Below are positions 7,999-17,581 of a stretch of DNA of 64,000 bases, piece after piece. Location of the stretch: assembly GCA_017544835.1 (NCBI GenBank), contig JAFYDI010000023.1, positions 96,206-160,205 on the forward strand. Reading direction: 5' to 3'. The stretch is from Lachnospiraceae bacterium (GTDB lineage Bacteria > Bacillota > Clostridia > Lachnospirales > Lachnospiraceae). Below the pieces are notes generated by a model. It was given only the letters and a program-made list of their open reading frames with translations, was not told the DNA's origin and did no database searches. Every line of letters starts with the position of its first letter. Position 1 is the stretch's first letter. The position numbers and the translations under genes were made by a program.

Positions 7999-10371
7999 AT
8001 GAGTATGTATGACAAGCTTAACGAACAGCAGAAGGAAGCGGTTTTTTGCACCGAAGGTCCTCTTTTGATACTGGCGGGTGCGGGCTCGGGCAAGACTTCC
8101 GTTTTAACGCACAGAGTGGCTTATCTGATAGATGAAGTGGGTGTTAACCCTTACAATATTCTTGCCATTACCTTCACCAATAAGGCGGCGGGCGAGATGC
8201 GCGAGCGTGTCGACAAGATTGTGGGCTTTGGTTCGGAGCAGATTTTTGTGTCGACGTTTCACTCGATGTGTGTACGTATTTTGAGACGCTATATCAACCT
8301 TTTGGATTATGATAACAGCTTCACGATTTATGACACCGACGATCAGAAGCAGGTACTCAAGGAAGTATGTAAGAAGCTTCAGATTGATACAAAGGTTATT
8401 AAGGAACGCACTATTCAGAATAAGATTTCTTCCTGCAAGGACGAGCTTGTAACGCCCGATGACTTTTATCTTCAGTCTCTCGGCGATGTGCAGCTTCGTA
8501 AGATTGCGGACTGCTACAGGGAATATCAGGCTACCCTTAAGAAGAATAACGCTTTGGATTTTGATGACCTTCTTATGAAGACGGTTGAGCTTTTTAAGGC
8601 TGAGCCGGATGTGCTTCGCAATTATCAGGACCGTTGGCAGTATATTATGGTGGATGAGTATCAGGATACCAACACCGCTCAGTTTGAACTTATCAGGCTT
8701 CTTGCGGGTTCACGCCACAACCTTTGCGTGGTGGGTGATGACGACCAGTCGATTTATAAGTTCAGAGGTGCCAACATTCGCAATATTCTTGACTTTGAAC
8801 ATTTCTATCCCGAGGCCAAGGTGGTTAAGCTTGAACAGAACTACCGCTCGGTTCAGAATATATTGAATGCGGCCAATGCCGTAATCCGCAATAACGCTTC
8901 CCGTAAGGACAAGAGCCTTTGGAGTAAGAAAGAAGAGGGTGAACGCATCCACTTCAGACACTTTGATACGGCCAAGGAAGAAGCGGAGTATGTATGCCGC
9001 GATATTATTAAGAGTGTTACCGGCGGAGACTGCGGTTACGGTGAGAACGCGGTATTGTATCGTACCAATGCCCAGTCCCGTATGATAGAAGATCAGATGG
9101 TAAGAGAGAATCTTCCTTACCGTATTGTGGGCGGCGTAAGCTTCTATGCAAGACGCGAGATTAAGGATTTGCTGGCATATTTAAAGACCGTAGACAATGG
9201 TCGAGACGATATAGCATGCAAGCGTATTATCAATGTTCCCAAGCGCGGTATCGGAGCTACATCGATTAATAAGCTCCAGCTTGCGGCGGATGAGAGAGGA
9301 GTATCTTTCTTTGACGCAGTACTGCATCCTGAGTGGGCGGATATTAGGGTGGCTGCGGCTGAGAAGCTTTCTTCTTTTGGCAATATGATATTGAGAATGC
9401 GTGTTGTCAGTGAGGAGCAGGGTCCGCTTAAATTGCTTAAAGAGATTCTTGATATTACCGACTACATCAATCAGATGGAAGTTGAAACAGAGGAAGAGGC
9501 AGAGGACCGTATTGAGAATATCGAGGAATTAATTTCCAAGGTGGCTTCTTACGAGGAAGAGCATGACGAGCCCAATCTTTCGGAACTTTTGGAGGAGATA
9601 GCGCTTGTTGCGGATATTGATTCGGTGACCGAAGGCGAAGACCGTACGCTTCTTATGACCATTCACTCGGCGAAGGGTCTTGAGTTTAAGAACGTTTATC
9701 TTATAGGCATGGAAGATGGATTGTTCCCAAGTTACATGTCTATATCAGGCGGTGATGCGGAGATTGAAGAAGAGCGTCGATTGGCATATGTAGGTATTAC
9801 CCGTGCCAAGGAGAAACTTACGATTTCTGCGGCTAAGGCGCGTATGGTGCATGGCGAGACTCAGATGAATCCTTTGAGCCGCTTTGTTAATGAAATACCT
9901 AAGTCGCTTTTTGACATTGCACCTGTTAAGCGACAGACTTACGACGGTTATTATGACAGTGATACCTCAGACAGAGGCGGTTACAGACGATATGACAGTT
10001 ACAGGGATGATGAGCCTGTAAGCTTTTCAAGCTTTAAGAGGACTCCGGATGCTCCGGTTAAGCCTTCTTCCGGCATCAGCCCTTACGCTCGTCCAAGGGC
10101 AGTTGCAAGACCTGCGACTACACCCGAAGAGGACAAGCCTTTTGTGGCAAGGCGAGAGAATCTCGGTCTTCTTACCAAGGGCTCCGATTTAACTGCGGGA
10201 AGCAGCGGAGGAGCGCTTTCAGTAGGAGACAGGGTACGCCATATAAAGTTTGGCGACGGTACCATCACCAATATTGTCAAAGAGACCAAAGACAATAAGA
10301 TTACGGTAATATTCGATAATTACGGGCAGAAGATAATGTATCAGGCTTTTGCCAAGCTTACTAAGCTGTAA
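7999..10371 (+). CDS. pcrA: ATP-dependent DNA helicase PcrA (UvrD family)
   Basis: Superfamily 1A 3'-5' helicase for repair and rolling-circle replication, about 790 residues. Motifs seen in order: Q-motif LNEQQKEAV, Walker A AGAGSGKTS near residue 28, motif Ia ITFTNKAAGEM, Walker B VDEYQDTN, motif III VGDDDQSIYKFRGA, motif IV QNYRS, motif V MTIHSAKGLEF and motif VI RRLAYVGITRAKE. The C-terminal GDRVRHIKFGDGTI segment is the PcrA Tudor-like domain that contacts RNA polymerase. AAGGAG at 7981-7986 precedes ATG 7999 by 12 bases; ATG 8005 is an alternative. Confidence 0.95.
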   Translation: MSMYDKLNEQQKEAVFCTEGPLLILAGAGSGKTSVLTHRVAYLIDEVGVNPYNILAITFTNKAAGEMRERVDKIVGFGSEQIFVSTFHSMCVRILRRYINLLDYDNSFTIYDTDDQKQVLKEVCKKLQIDTKVIKERTIQNKISSCKDELVTPDDFYLQSLGDVQLRKIADCYREYQATLKKNNALDFDDLLMKTVELFKAEPDVLRNYQDRWQYIMVDEYQDTNTAQFELIRLLAGSRHNLCVVGDDDQSIYKFRGANIRNILDFEHFYPEAKVVKLEQNYRSVQNILNAANAVIRNNASRKDKSLWSKKEEGERIHFRHFDTAKEEAEYVCRDIIKSVTGGDCGYGENAVLYRTNAQSRMIEDQMVRENLPYRIVGGVSFYARREIKDLLAYLKTVDNGRDDIACKRIINVPKRGIGATSINKLQLAADERGVSFFDAVLHPEWADIRVAAAEKLSSFGNMILRMRVVSEEQGPLKLLKEILDITDYINQMEVETEEEAEDRIENIEELISKVASYEEEHDEPNLSELLEEIALVADIDSVTEGEDRTLLMTIHSAKGLEFKNVYLIGMEDGLFPSYMSISGGDAEIEEERRLAYVGITRAKEKLTISAAKARMVHGETQMNPLSRFVNEIPKSLFDIAPVKRQTYDGYYDSDTSDRGGYRRYDSYRDDEPVSFSSFKRTPDAPVKPSSGISPYARPRAVARPATTPEEDKPFVARRENLGLLTKGSDLTAGSSGGALSVGDRVRHIKFGDGTITNIVKETKDNKITVIFDNYGQKIMYQAFAKLTKL

Positions 10372-10397
10372 GCGTTACAGATATTTGAGGGTGATAT

Positions 10398-12122
10398 ATG
10401 AAAGAGTCCGGGAAATTTGGAATAATGCAGATTGCACCTCTTGCTATCCTTGCAGTTATAAGGATATTTATGAGCGTGATGATAGGAATATGGTATCCTG
10501 CGGGGCAGATTTGGGACGATCAGCTGATGGTTTCATACATGAACCTTTCCGCTCATTTTAAAGAGCCGGTTTATTATGCTCTGGTTAAGGATATGGGCTG
10601 GCCGGTTATAGTAAGCGTATTTTCGCACACAGGGCTTCCGTATACGGTGTTTACGGCACTTTTGTGGGTTGGTGCCGCAGTAAGTGTGTTGTTCCTTGTT
10701 AAGAGGCTGTTTGGAGGCTTAAATTGGGTGGCCGTTACAGGATATGTATATGTTCTTTATATGCCTCAGGCTTTTGATGTATGGAGCGGCACCAGATTTT
10801 ACAGAAATTCGGTGATAGCGCCGTTCGTAATTATCACTTTCACCTTTATGATTCAGGCGGTATTAAGAGCGAGGGATAAGGGCATATTTAAGGTCTTGAC
10901 GCTTGTTTTTGCGGGAGTTTTCTTTTCGCTTACCTTTTACCTTAAAGAAGACGGCAAGTGGATTCTTGCATGTCTTTTGGTAGCAACGATAGCGGGTGTA
11001 GGCTATGCGATTTTTGGTAAGAAGCTTAACGACAGCGTTTCTTCGGTCATTAAGAATGCGGTGCTGATGCTTTTGCCGCTTATCATATTTGTTGCGGCTG
11101 ATTTGGGATACAAAGGCCTTAATTACAAGTATTTCGGAGTGTTTGACGTAAATACGAGAATAGAGAGCGAGTTCGGAGCTTTTTGTGAGAAAGTCTATTC
11201 TGTAGAGTCACCTAACAGAAATATTCGCGTATGGGCTCCGTATGATGCGATTGAGAAAGTATTCAACGCTTCGGAGACTTTGTCGGAACATAAGAATCTG
11301 TTGGACGATATTATGACCACTTACTGGTGCGACAACGACATTGTGGCCAATCCTATTCAGGGCGATCATTTTGCATGGATATTAAGAAACAGCCTTAAGG
11401 CGGTCGGAATGTACACGTCGGAGGCTGACGTGAAGGCTTTCTTTGGCCAGGTTAATGAGGAACTTGACGAAGCCTTTAAGAACGGAACTCTTAAGAAGCA
11501 GGAAGGTGCCTTGCAGCTTTTTAAGAATACAGGTTCTTTTACGGGTGACGAGGTTAAGAAAGTATTTGAAATTACCAGAGCGGGATTTAAGGGAGCTATT
11601 GCCCTTGAAGGTTACATTCCGGGGCTTGGCGAAGTGACTGAGGAAGAGATTTTTGACTTCTGGGATTCAATCGATGAAGCCAAGATTTACACGAATTTAG
11701 ACTATCTTGATGACTATTCGGGACAGGTTAAGAAGACAGATAAGCTTATTCCTGTAATTAATATATTAATTTTTATATATAAATACATAAATATTGCAAT
11801 TTGTTTCTTAAGTTGTGGTATTATATTGTTTGAGGCTGTGAAGTTCTTTGTCGGTCTTAAATCTGTGAAGTCTTATATGGTGAAGAATTATAAAATATTC
11901 TTCTCTGCGGTGACGGCACTGATGTTTGTGGGGATAGCAATCTGTTATGCTTTTTCTATCAGTTGGTTTTCAACTTTTTTATTTATCGAAAGCGTTAATA
12001 TGACGATTCTTAACTTCTACAACATAGCGTTACCGGGTATATTGTTATTTGCGTATTTTTTTGCAATGTTTTCTTTGTATCACGAGATTATCCTAATAAG
12101 GGGGAGACAGAAGTATGAGTAA
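10398..12122 (+). CDS. Multi-pass membrane protein, possibly GT-C-like
   Basis: 574 residues with about eight hydrophobic segments before residue 235, a soluble, mostly acidic domain (about 240-450), and four more helices at the C-terminus. The early WDDQLMV after the first helix and the run of N-terminal helices recall GT-C glycosyltransferases, where an acidic first loop is catalytic, but no family is firmly recognised. A short spacing after pcrA and GAGGGTGATAT before the ATG suggest co-transcription. Its 3' end overlaps the next small membrane-protein gene by 8 bases, so the two products may act together. Confidence 0.65.
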   Translation: MKESGKFGIMQIAPLAILAVIRIFMSVMIGIWYPAGQIWDDQLMVSYMNLSAHFKEPVYYALVKDMGWPVIVSVFSHTGLPYTVFTALLWVGAAVSVLFLVKRLFGGLNWVAVTGYVYVLYMPQAFDVWSGTRFYRNSVIAPFVIITFTFMIQAVLRARDKGIFKVLTLVFAGVFFSLTFYLKEDGKWILACLLVATIAGVGYAIFGKKLNDSVSSVIKNAVLMLLPLIIFVAADLGYKGLNYKYFGVFDVNTRIESEFGAFCEKVYSVESPNRNIRVWAPYDAIEKVFNASETLSEHKNLLDDIMTTYWCDNDIVANPIQGDHFAWILRNSLKAVGMYTSEADVKAFFGQVNEELDEAFKNGTLKKQEGALQLFKNTGSFTGDEVKKVFEITRAGFKGAIALEGYIPGLGEVTEEEIFDFWDSIDEAKIYTNLDYLDDYSGQVKKTDKLIPVINILIFIYKYINIAICFLSCGIILFEAVKFFVGLKSVKSYMVKNYKIFFSAVTALMFVGIAICYAFSISWFSTFLFIESVNMTILNFYNIALPGILLFAYFFAMFSLYHEIILIRGRQKYE

Positions 12123-12423
12123 TAATTTTGTAAGCAAGGTTGTATCGGGTATCAGTAAGAGAGCTAAGCAGCTTGAACTCGAGGAGAAGCTCGACGATCT
12201 TAAGGAAATGCTTGCCGACAAGGGACTGTATCCCAAGAAGGAAGAGAAGAAGACCAATCCGCTTGTTATCGTACTCGCTGTTTTGGGAGCTATAGCTTTT
12301 ATAGCTGCGATTGCTTATGCGGTATATTACTTCTTTATTCCCGAAGATTCCGAGTATTTCGAAGATTTCGATGATGACGATGAGTTCTTCGACGAAGAGG
12401 ATGATGATTGGGAAGATGACTAA
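12115..12423 (+). CDS. Small single-pass membrane protein with acidic tail
   Basis: 102 residues: an amphipathic charged N-terminus (about 1-48), one strong transmembrane helix (about 50-72) and a C-terminus of almost only Asp, Glu and Phe (about 76-102). The ATG overlaps the end of the upstream membrane-protein gene, with GGGGGAGA before it. I do not recognise a family. The acidic tail could bind cations or basic proteins. A terminator follows at 12445-12477. Confidence 0.7.
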   Translation: MSNNFVSKVVSGISKRAKQLELEEKLDDLKEMLADKGLYPKKEEKKTNPLVIVLAVLGAIAFIAAIAYAVYYFFIPEDSEYFEDFDDDDEFFDEEDDDWEDD

Positions 12424-12444
12424 AGCACATTAGTAGATGGGAGT

Positions 12445-12477
12445 AGGGTGTTGTTTATTGGCGGCACCCTTTTTTTG
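12445..12477 (+). terminator. Rho-independent terminator upstream of rlmD
   Basis: AGGGTG at 12445-12450 pairs with CACCCT at 12465-12470, followed by an uninterrupted T-run to 12476. The next gene's ATG is at 12479, so this hairpin abuts its start codon. Confidence 0.8.
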
Positions 12478-12478
12478 A

Positions 12479-13849
12479 ATGAAAAAAGGATCTGAATTAG
12501 TGGGAGTGGTTAAAAAAGTCACCTTCCCCAATAAAGCAATCGTGGAAACGGAGGAAGGACCCGTTTCCGTGAAAAATGCCCTGCCCGGCGATAAAGTCCG
12601 TGTGCGGGTTTTAAAGATGCGCAAAGGTAAGCCTGAGGCAATGCTTCTTGAAACCGTAGAAAAGGCCGAGAACGCTGTGCCTTCGCAGTGTCCGCACTTT
12701 GGTATATGCGGCGGTTGCACTTATCTTACAATGAGTTATGACAATGAGCTTAAGCTTAAAGAAACTCAGACCAAGGAGCTTCTTGATAAGGCTATTTCCT
12801 ACGAATACAAGTGGGAAGGTATAAAGGCAAGTCCCGTATGCGAAGGATACCGCAATAAGATGGAGTTTTCCTTCGGCGACGAATACAAGGACGGTCCGCT
12901 TAGTCTTGGCATGCACAAAAGGGGCAGCATGTTTGACGTTGTATATACGGATTCCTGCTACATTGTGGATGAAGACTACAAGGCGATTTTAAAGGCAACA
13001 AGAGAGTATTTTCTGAATCTTGGCTTTAAGTTCTATCACAGGATGAATCATACCGGTTACCTACGCCATTTGCTTATCAGAAAGGCTCGTCACACAGGCG
13101 AGATAATGGTTGCGCTGGTTACTACTTCCGAGAAGGACTTTGATTTGACCGAGTATAAAGACCTTCTTTTGAATCTAAAGCTTAGCGGGCAGATAGTAAG
13201 TATACTTCACACAGTGAACGATTCTCTATCCGATGTGGTACAGAGTGACCGCACCGATATTTTGTACGGAAGAGATTTCATTAACGAGACACTTTTGGGG
13301 CTTAAGTTTAAGATAAGCGAGTTTTCTTTTTTCCAGACCAACTCGGCAAGCGCGGAAGTGCTTTATTCTACGGCAAGAGAGTTTATAGGAGATCTTACCG
13401 AAGGCGGTAAGCCGGATAAGACAGTATTTGACTTGTACTCCGGCACGGGAACCATTACCCAGCTTATGGCGCCTGTATGCAAGAAGATTATCGGAGTTGA
13501 GATAGTAGGAGAAGCTGTTTATGCCGCAAGGGAGAATGCGGCGCTTAACAGTATCGATAATTGCGAGTTTATCTGCGGTGATGTCTTAAAAGTTCTTGAT
13601 GATATTACAGAGAAGCCTGATTTTATCATCTTAGATCCGCCTAGAGATGGTATTCATCCGAAGGCCATCACCAAGATTCTTAATTACGGCGTGGACAGAA
13701 TCCTTTATATTTCGTGCAAGGCAACTTCCCTTACAAGGGACCTTGAGGCCATACATGAAGCAGGTTACAGAGTGACTCGCGCCGCCTGCGTGGATCAGTT
13801 TCCATGGACGGCCAACATTGAGACTATAGTGTGCCTTGAGAGGCATTGA
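12479..13849 (+). CDS. rlmD: 23S rRNA (uracil-5-)-methyltransferase, RlmD/TrmA family
   Basis: SAM-dependent RNA m5U methyltransferase, 456 residues. The N-terminal TRAM domain (about 1-60) is followed by the four [4Fe-4S] cysteines around CPHFGICGGC near residue 64-73. The methyltransferase core has DLYSGTGTITQLMA near 319, DPPRDG near 383 and the catalytic-cysteine motif ISCKATSL near 410. In Firmicutes such proteins methylate 23S rRNA at U747 and/or U1939, so the exact target is open. No Shine-Dalgarno lies before ATG 12479; GTG 12500 with AAAGGA upstream is an alternative that would cut into the TRAM domain. Confidence 0.88.
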   Translation: MKKGSELVGVVKKVTFPNKAIVETEEGPVSVKNALPGDKVRVRVLKMRKGKPEAMLLETVEKAENAVPSQCPHFGICGGCTYLTMSYDNELKLKETQTKELLDKAISYEYKWEGIKASPVCEGYRNKMEFSFGDEYKDGPLSLGMHKRGSMFDVVYTDSCYIVDEDYKAILKATREYFLNLGFKFYHRMNHTGYLRHLLIRKARHTGEIMVALVTTSEKDFDLTEYKDLLLNLKLSGQIVSILHTVNDSLSDVVQSDRTDILYGRDFINETLLGLKFKISEFSFFQTNSASAEVLYSTAREFIGDLTEGGKPDKTVFDLYSGTGTITQLMAPVCKKIIGVEIVGEAVYAARENAALNSIDNCEFICGDVLKVLDDITEKPDFIILDPPRDGIHPKAITKILNYGVDRILYISCKATSLTRDLEAIHEAGYRVTRAACVDQFPWTANIETIVCLERH

Positions 13850-13933
13850 TATTAAAGACAACTGAAGAATGGTACGGGTACAGGGGTGTATCTATGAAAA
13901 TAATCTTCATCATATATAAGGGGAGAAATAGTG

Positions 13934-16900
13934 ATGAAAAAGTGGAGTACTTGGAAGATTGTTATTTTCATTACCACCTGTGTGTGCCTGAATGTAGGAG
14001 GAAAGCTACTATCGGTTAAGTTTGAATTGCCTATCTGGGGCGATTCATTCGGAACCGCGCTTTGTGCCTATGCCCTCGGCCCCGTTTGCGGCGGTATCGT
14101 GGGTCTTACCGGAAATCTTGCATATTGTGTCGTAAACAGACTTTCTGCGGCTTATTCGATTACAAGCATAGCACTTGGTGTTATAGTGGGTATCGCGGCC
14201 GAAAAGCGGTGGTTCGATCAGTTCTACGGCTTTATGAAAGCTGCTTCTTTTACGGTTCTTACCGCACTTGTGGTATCGGTACCTGTGAATGTAATATTCT
14301 CAAACGGGTTTACCGGCAACAAATGGGGTGATGCCGTTATCCATTATCTTGCGGACAAGGAATGTCCGGCTTTCCTGTGTGTAATACTGGGACAGCTCAT
14401 TATTGAGTTCGCCGATAAGGTTATTACAATTGCGGCAGTTTACATCGCCATATTGATTCGGCGGGCCAAGAAGAACAGCGATAATGACAAAAGAATCAGT
14501 CAAGGCAATGCCGCGTCGGCTATCTCTGTTTTAATTATTTCAATCGGACTTGCATTGGCAATACCCTTTAAAGCTCAGGCAAGCACTTATACCGAAATTC
14601 CCGATTATAACGATTATGTTCAAAGCGTATATAGCAGTAACAACGGTCTTCCCTGCGGTGAAGCCAACGACATAGCTCAGACCAATGACGGCGTATTGTG
14701 GATAGGAACGTACGCAGGATTGTATCGATACAACGGACGCGAATTCAGATGGATTGACAACTACGAATCGGTTAAGAACGTAAACTGCCTCTATGTTGAT
14801 GAAGAAGGTCGTTTGTGGATTGGAACCAACGATAACGGTTTGTCTATTGTAATTCGTGAAAAGGTTGTAAATGTTCTCGACCAGTCTAACGGGCTTCCGT
14901 CCAATTCAGTCAGGAGCATTATCAGAGGAACCGACGGTTATTATTATATCGGCACCTCAAGCAGCATGCAGATTATTGTTATGAATAACGGTCTGAAGGC
15001 AGTCAATACGCTGCCGGAAGTAAGTTATGTTGAGAATATTACGGCTGATGAGAAAGACCATGTGGCCGCCGTTACCTCCGACGGTCATTTGTATTTGCTT
15101 AAAGGCGGCAATATACTTGCTTTAGCCGAGTCGACAAATTCCGATGAAGTGTTCAACAGCTGTGCTTTTGCACCGGACGGGACACTTATGGTAGGTACTT
15201 CGTCTGACACGATATACCGTTACGATGTTTTAGGCGAAAAACTTCAGGCCAAAAACGTTATCAGATGTGAAGACGTAAACAATATCAATGAACTTTATTA
15301 TATCGGTGACGAAACACTCTTTATTGCTTCCGATACCGGAGTGTCTTATATGGACAGAGCGGGGTATCACAAGCTAAATACCAACGATTTCAACAACTCA
15401 ATCGACAACATGCTTTGCGATTATCAGGGAAATCTTTGGTTTACTTCTTCAAGACTTGGGTTGTTAAGACTTGCCAAATCGCCTTTTAAAGACGTATACG
15501 GCGCAATCGGCATGGACAGACAGGTTGTCAATGCCATAGTTTCGTGGCAGGGGATGTATTACATCGGAACCGATAAAGGTCTTGATGTGGTGGACAAAGC
15601 ATGTAAGAACGAGATAGAAAACGACTTAACGGAAAAGCTTGCCGGAAAACGCATCAGGTGTATGTATGTAGACGGCAATGACCATCTTTGGGTATGTACT
15701 TACGGAAGCGGCCTTATGGAGTTTACGGCAAGCGGAGAAATGTGGACCTACAATGCCGAAAACGGAAGCTTTGGTAACAGGGCAAGAGTAGTGGTAGGTC
15801 TTTCGGACGGCACCATCCTTGCGGCAGGCGACACCGGAATCTGTTATATTCGCAATCACAAGATTGAGAAGACCATAGCCAAAGAAGACGGATTGATAAA
15901 TTCAATGATTCTTACGGTTACCGAGCGCCGCGACGGAACCATCCTTGCGGGTACAGACGGTGACGGAATTGCTGTTTTAAAGGACGGAGAGGTTATAGAC
16001 ATGCTTACCCGCGAAGACGGACTCAGCAGCGGTGTAATTCTTCGTACCGTTAAAGATCCCAAGTCCGAAGGCGTATTCATAGTTACCAGTAACAGCCTTT
16101 GTTATCTTGATACCGACGGTAAAATAAGCGTACTCGACAAATTCCCTTATTTTAACAACTACGATATCTGGGCGAAGGACAAAGAAACTTTCTTTGTAAT
16201 GTCCAGCGCGGGTATTTACGTAGTCGAACGTGATGATCTGGTGGAAGGCGGCGAAATCGCTTGGGAGCTTTTGGATTCAAGAAGAGGCTTAGGCACTTCT
16301 CTTACCGCCAATTCATGGAACTACTATAACGGAAACGGAGAACTGTTCCTTCCTTGTGACACGGGCGTTTACGCTATCGACATTGATAAATATAACAGCG
16401 ATGTCCGCTCGTACAGAATGCAGCTTGCTTCCATCAAGATGGACGGTGTAACGCAGCCCATTGCCAGAATGGGAGCTATTACGGTAGGAGAGGGCGTAGA
16501 CAGAGTGGAGCTTTCTCCCGAAATATTAAACTACACCATTCAGGAGCCTAACGTAGGCTATTTCCTCGAAGGCTTTGACAAACAATGGACCGTTGTGCCT
16601 CAGAACAGCCTTAACAATATTATCTATATTAATCTTCCGGCAGGAAGCTACACTTTCCGTCTGGCAATCTTTGACAGCGCGGGAACGAGAGTCCTGGAGG
16701 AACGCAAGTTTGAACTGGTCAAAGAAGGCGAGTTCTATGAGCGGAAAGGCTTTATCAGATACGTGTTCATTGTTTCGGCGCTGTTCCTTATCTGGTGCAC
16801 ATGGCTGATAGTTCAGCGACAGCTTAACAAACAGCAGATTAAGTTAAACATGGCCAACGAAACAGTAATGGCCATAGCTAAGGCAGTCGATGCCAAGGAC

Positions 16901-17581
16901 GTGCGTACCAGCCAGCACTCCATGCGTGTGGCCGAGTATTCCGAGCTTATTGCACGCGAAATGAACTGCTTTAAGTGGTGGAACAGGCGCAAAGAACTTG
17001 CCAGCCTTAAAAAGGCCGCGCAGATGCACGACATAGGAAAAATCGGTGTGCCCGACAGCGTGCTTAATAAAGTGGGCCGACTTGATGATGACGAATACGC
17101 CAAGATGAAATCCCACGTTGTGGCAGGCGGCGATATACTTAAAGACTTTACCCTTGTGTCACACGTTGTGGACGGAACCAGATACCATCATGAACGCTAT
17201 GACGGCAAGGGATATCCGGATGGACTTAAGGGTGCGGAAATTCCTCTTTTCGGACGTATAATAAGCGTTGCTGATGCTTTTGACGCCATGACTTCAAACC
17301 GTGTATACCGCAATCATATGGATACGGATTATGTCATGAACGAAATGAAGCGAGGCCGCGGTACCCAGTTTGATCCCGAGGCTTTGGACGCTTTCCTAAG
17401 GCTTGTTGATAAAGGAGTCATCGACCTTGACAAGATATATGCTCAGAAGAGCGAAGAAATCAAGAATTCGCAGGAACAATCCGAAGAGCTTGCACGTCGC
17501 GTAGCGGAAGACAAGAAGATTCAGGAAGCAGAGATGAAAAAGAAAGACTCATCATCCGAAGAGAAAGGAGATAAAGCATGA
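13934..17581 (+). CDS. Giant sensor: membrane domain, beta-propeller, Y_Y_Y and HD-GYP phosphodiesterase
   Basis: 1215 residues. Residues 1-175 are about five or six helices resembling an ECF-transporter S-component fold (WGDSFGTALCAYALGP). A further helix at about 195-215 is followed by an extracytoplasmic two-component-regulator-type propeller (about 230-830) with repeats such as LWIGTYAGLYRYN and LWIGTNDNGL. A Y_Y_Y-like immunoglobulin module follows (about 835-925), then a helix near 940-960. The C-terminal HD-GYP domain has H1032-D1033 in HDIGKIGVPD and G1093-Y1094-P1095 in YDGKGYPDGLKG. All expected metal and GYP residues are present, so c-di-GMP hydrolysis is likely. ATG 13934 has AAGGGGAG upstream; GTG 13931 is possible. 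It overlaps the BMP-type gene by 4 bases. Confidence 0.88.
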   Translation: MKKWSTWKIVIFITTCVCLNVGGKLLSVKFELPIWGDSFGTALCAYALGPVCGGIVGLTGNLAYCVVNRLSAAYSITSIALGVIVGIAAEKRWFDQFYGFMKAASFTVLTALVVSVPVNVIFSNGFTGNKWGDAVIHYLADKECPAFLCVILGQLIIEFADKVITIAAVYIAILIRRAKKNSDNDKRISQGNAASAISVLIISIGLALAIPFKAQASTYTEIPDYNDYVQSVYSSNNGLPCGEANDIAQTNDGVLWIGTYAGLYRYNGREFRWIDNYESVKNVNCLYVDEEGRLWIGTNDNGLSIVIREKVVNVLDQSNGLPSNSVRSIIRGTDGYYYIGTSSSMQIIVMNNGLKAVNTLPEVSYVENITADEKDHVAAVTSDGHLYLLKGGNILALAESTNSDEVFNSCAFAPDGTLMVGTSSDTIYRYDVLGEKLQAKNVIRCEDVNNINELYYIGDETLFIASDTGVSYMDRAGYHKLNTNDFNNSIDNMLCDYQGNLWFTSSRLGLLRLAKSPFKDVYGAIGMDRQVVNAIVSWQGMYYIGTDKGLDVVDKACKNEIENDLTEKLAGKRIRCMYVDGNDHLWVCTYGSGLMEFTASGEMWTYNAENGSFGNRARVVVGLSDGTILAAGDTGICYIRNHKIEKTIAKEDGLINSMILTVTERRDGTILAGTDGDGIAVLKDGEVIDMLTREDGLSSGVILRTVKDPKSEGVFIVTSNSLCYLDTDGKISVLDKFPYFNNYDIWAKDKETFFVMSSAGIYVVERDDLVEGGEIAWELLDSRRGLGTSLTANSWNYYNGNGELFLPCDTGVYAIDIDKYNSDVRSYRMQLASIKMDGVTQPIARMGAITVGEGVDRVELSPEILNYTIQEPNVGYFLEGFDKQWTVVPQNSLNNIIYINLPAGSYTFRLAIFDSAGTRVLEERKFELVKEGEFYERKGFIRYVFIVSALFLIWCTWLIVQRQLNKQQIKLNMANETVMAIAKAVDAKDVRTSQHSMRVAEYSELIAREMNCFKWWNRRKELASLKKAAQMHDIGKIGVPDSVLNKVGRLDDDEYAKMKSHVVAGGDILKDFTLVSHVVDGTRYHHERYDGKGYPDGLKGAEIPLFGRIISVADAFDAMTSNRVYRNHMDTDYVMNEMKRGRGTQFDPEALDAFLRLVDKGVIDLDKIYAQKSEEIKNSQEQSEELARRVAEDKKIQEAEMKKKDSSSEEKGDKA

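Noticed and set aside
13894..14022. Short frame starting MKIIFIIYKGRNSDEK with GGGGTG upstream
   Set aside because: About 42 codons, mostly overlapping the start of the propeller-HD-GYP gene in another frame; no similarity or hydrophobic leader pattern of its own.
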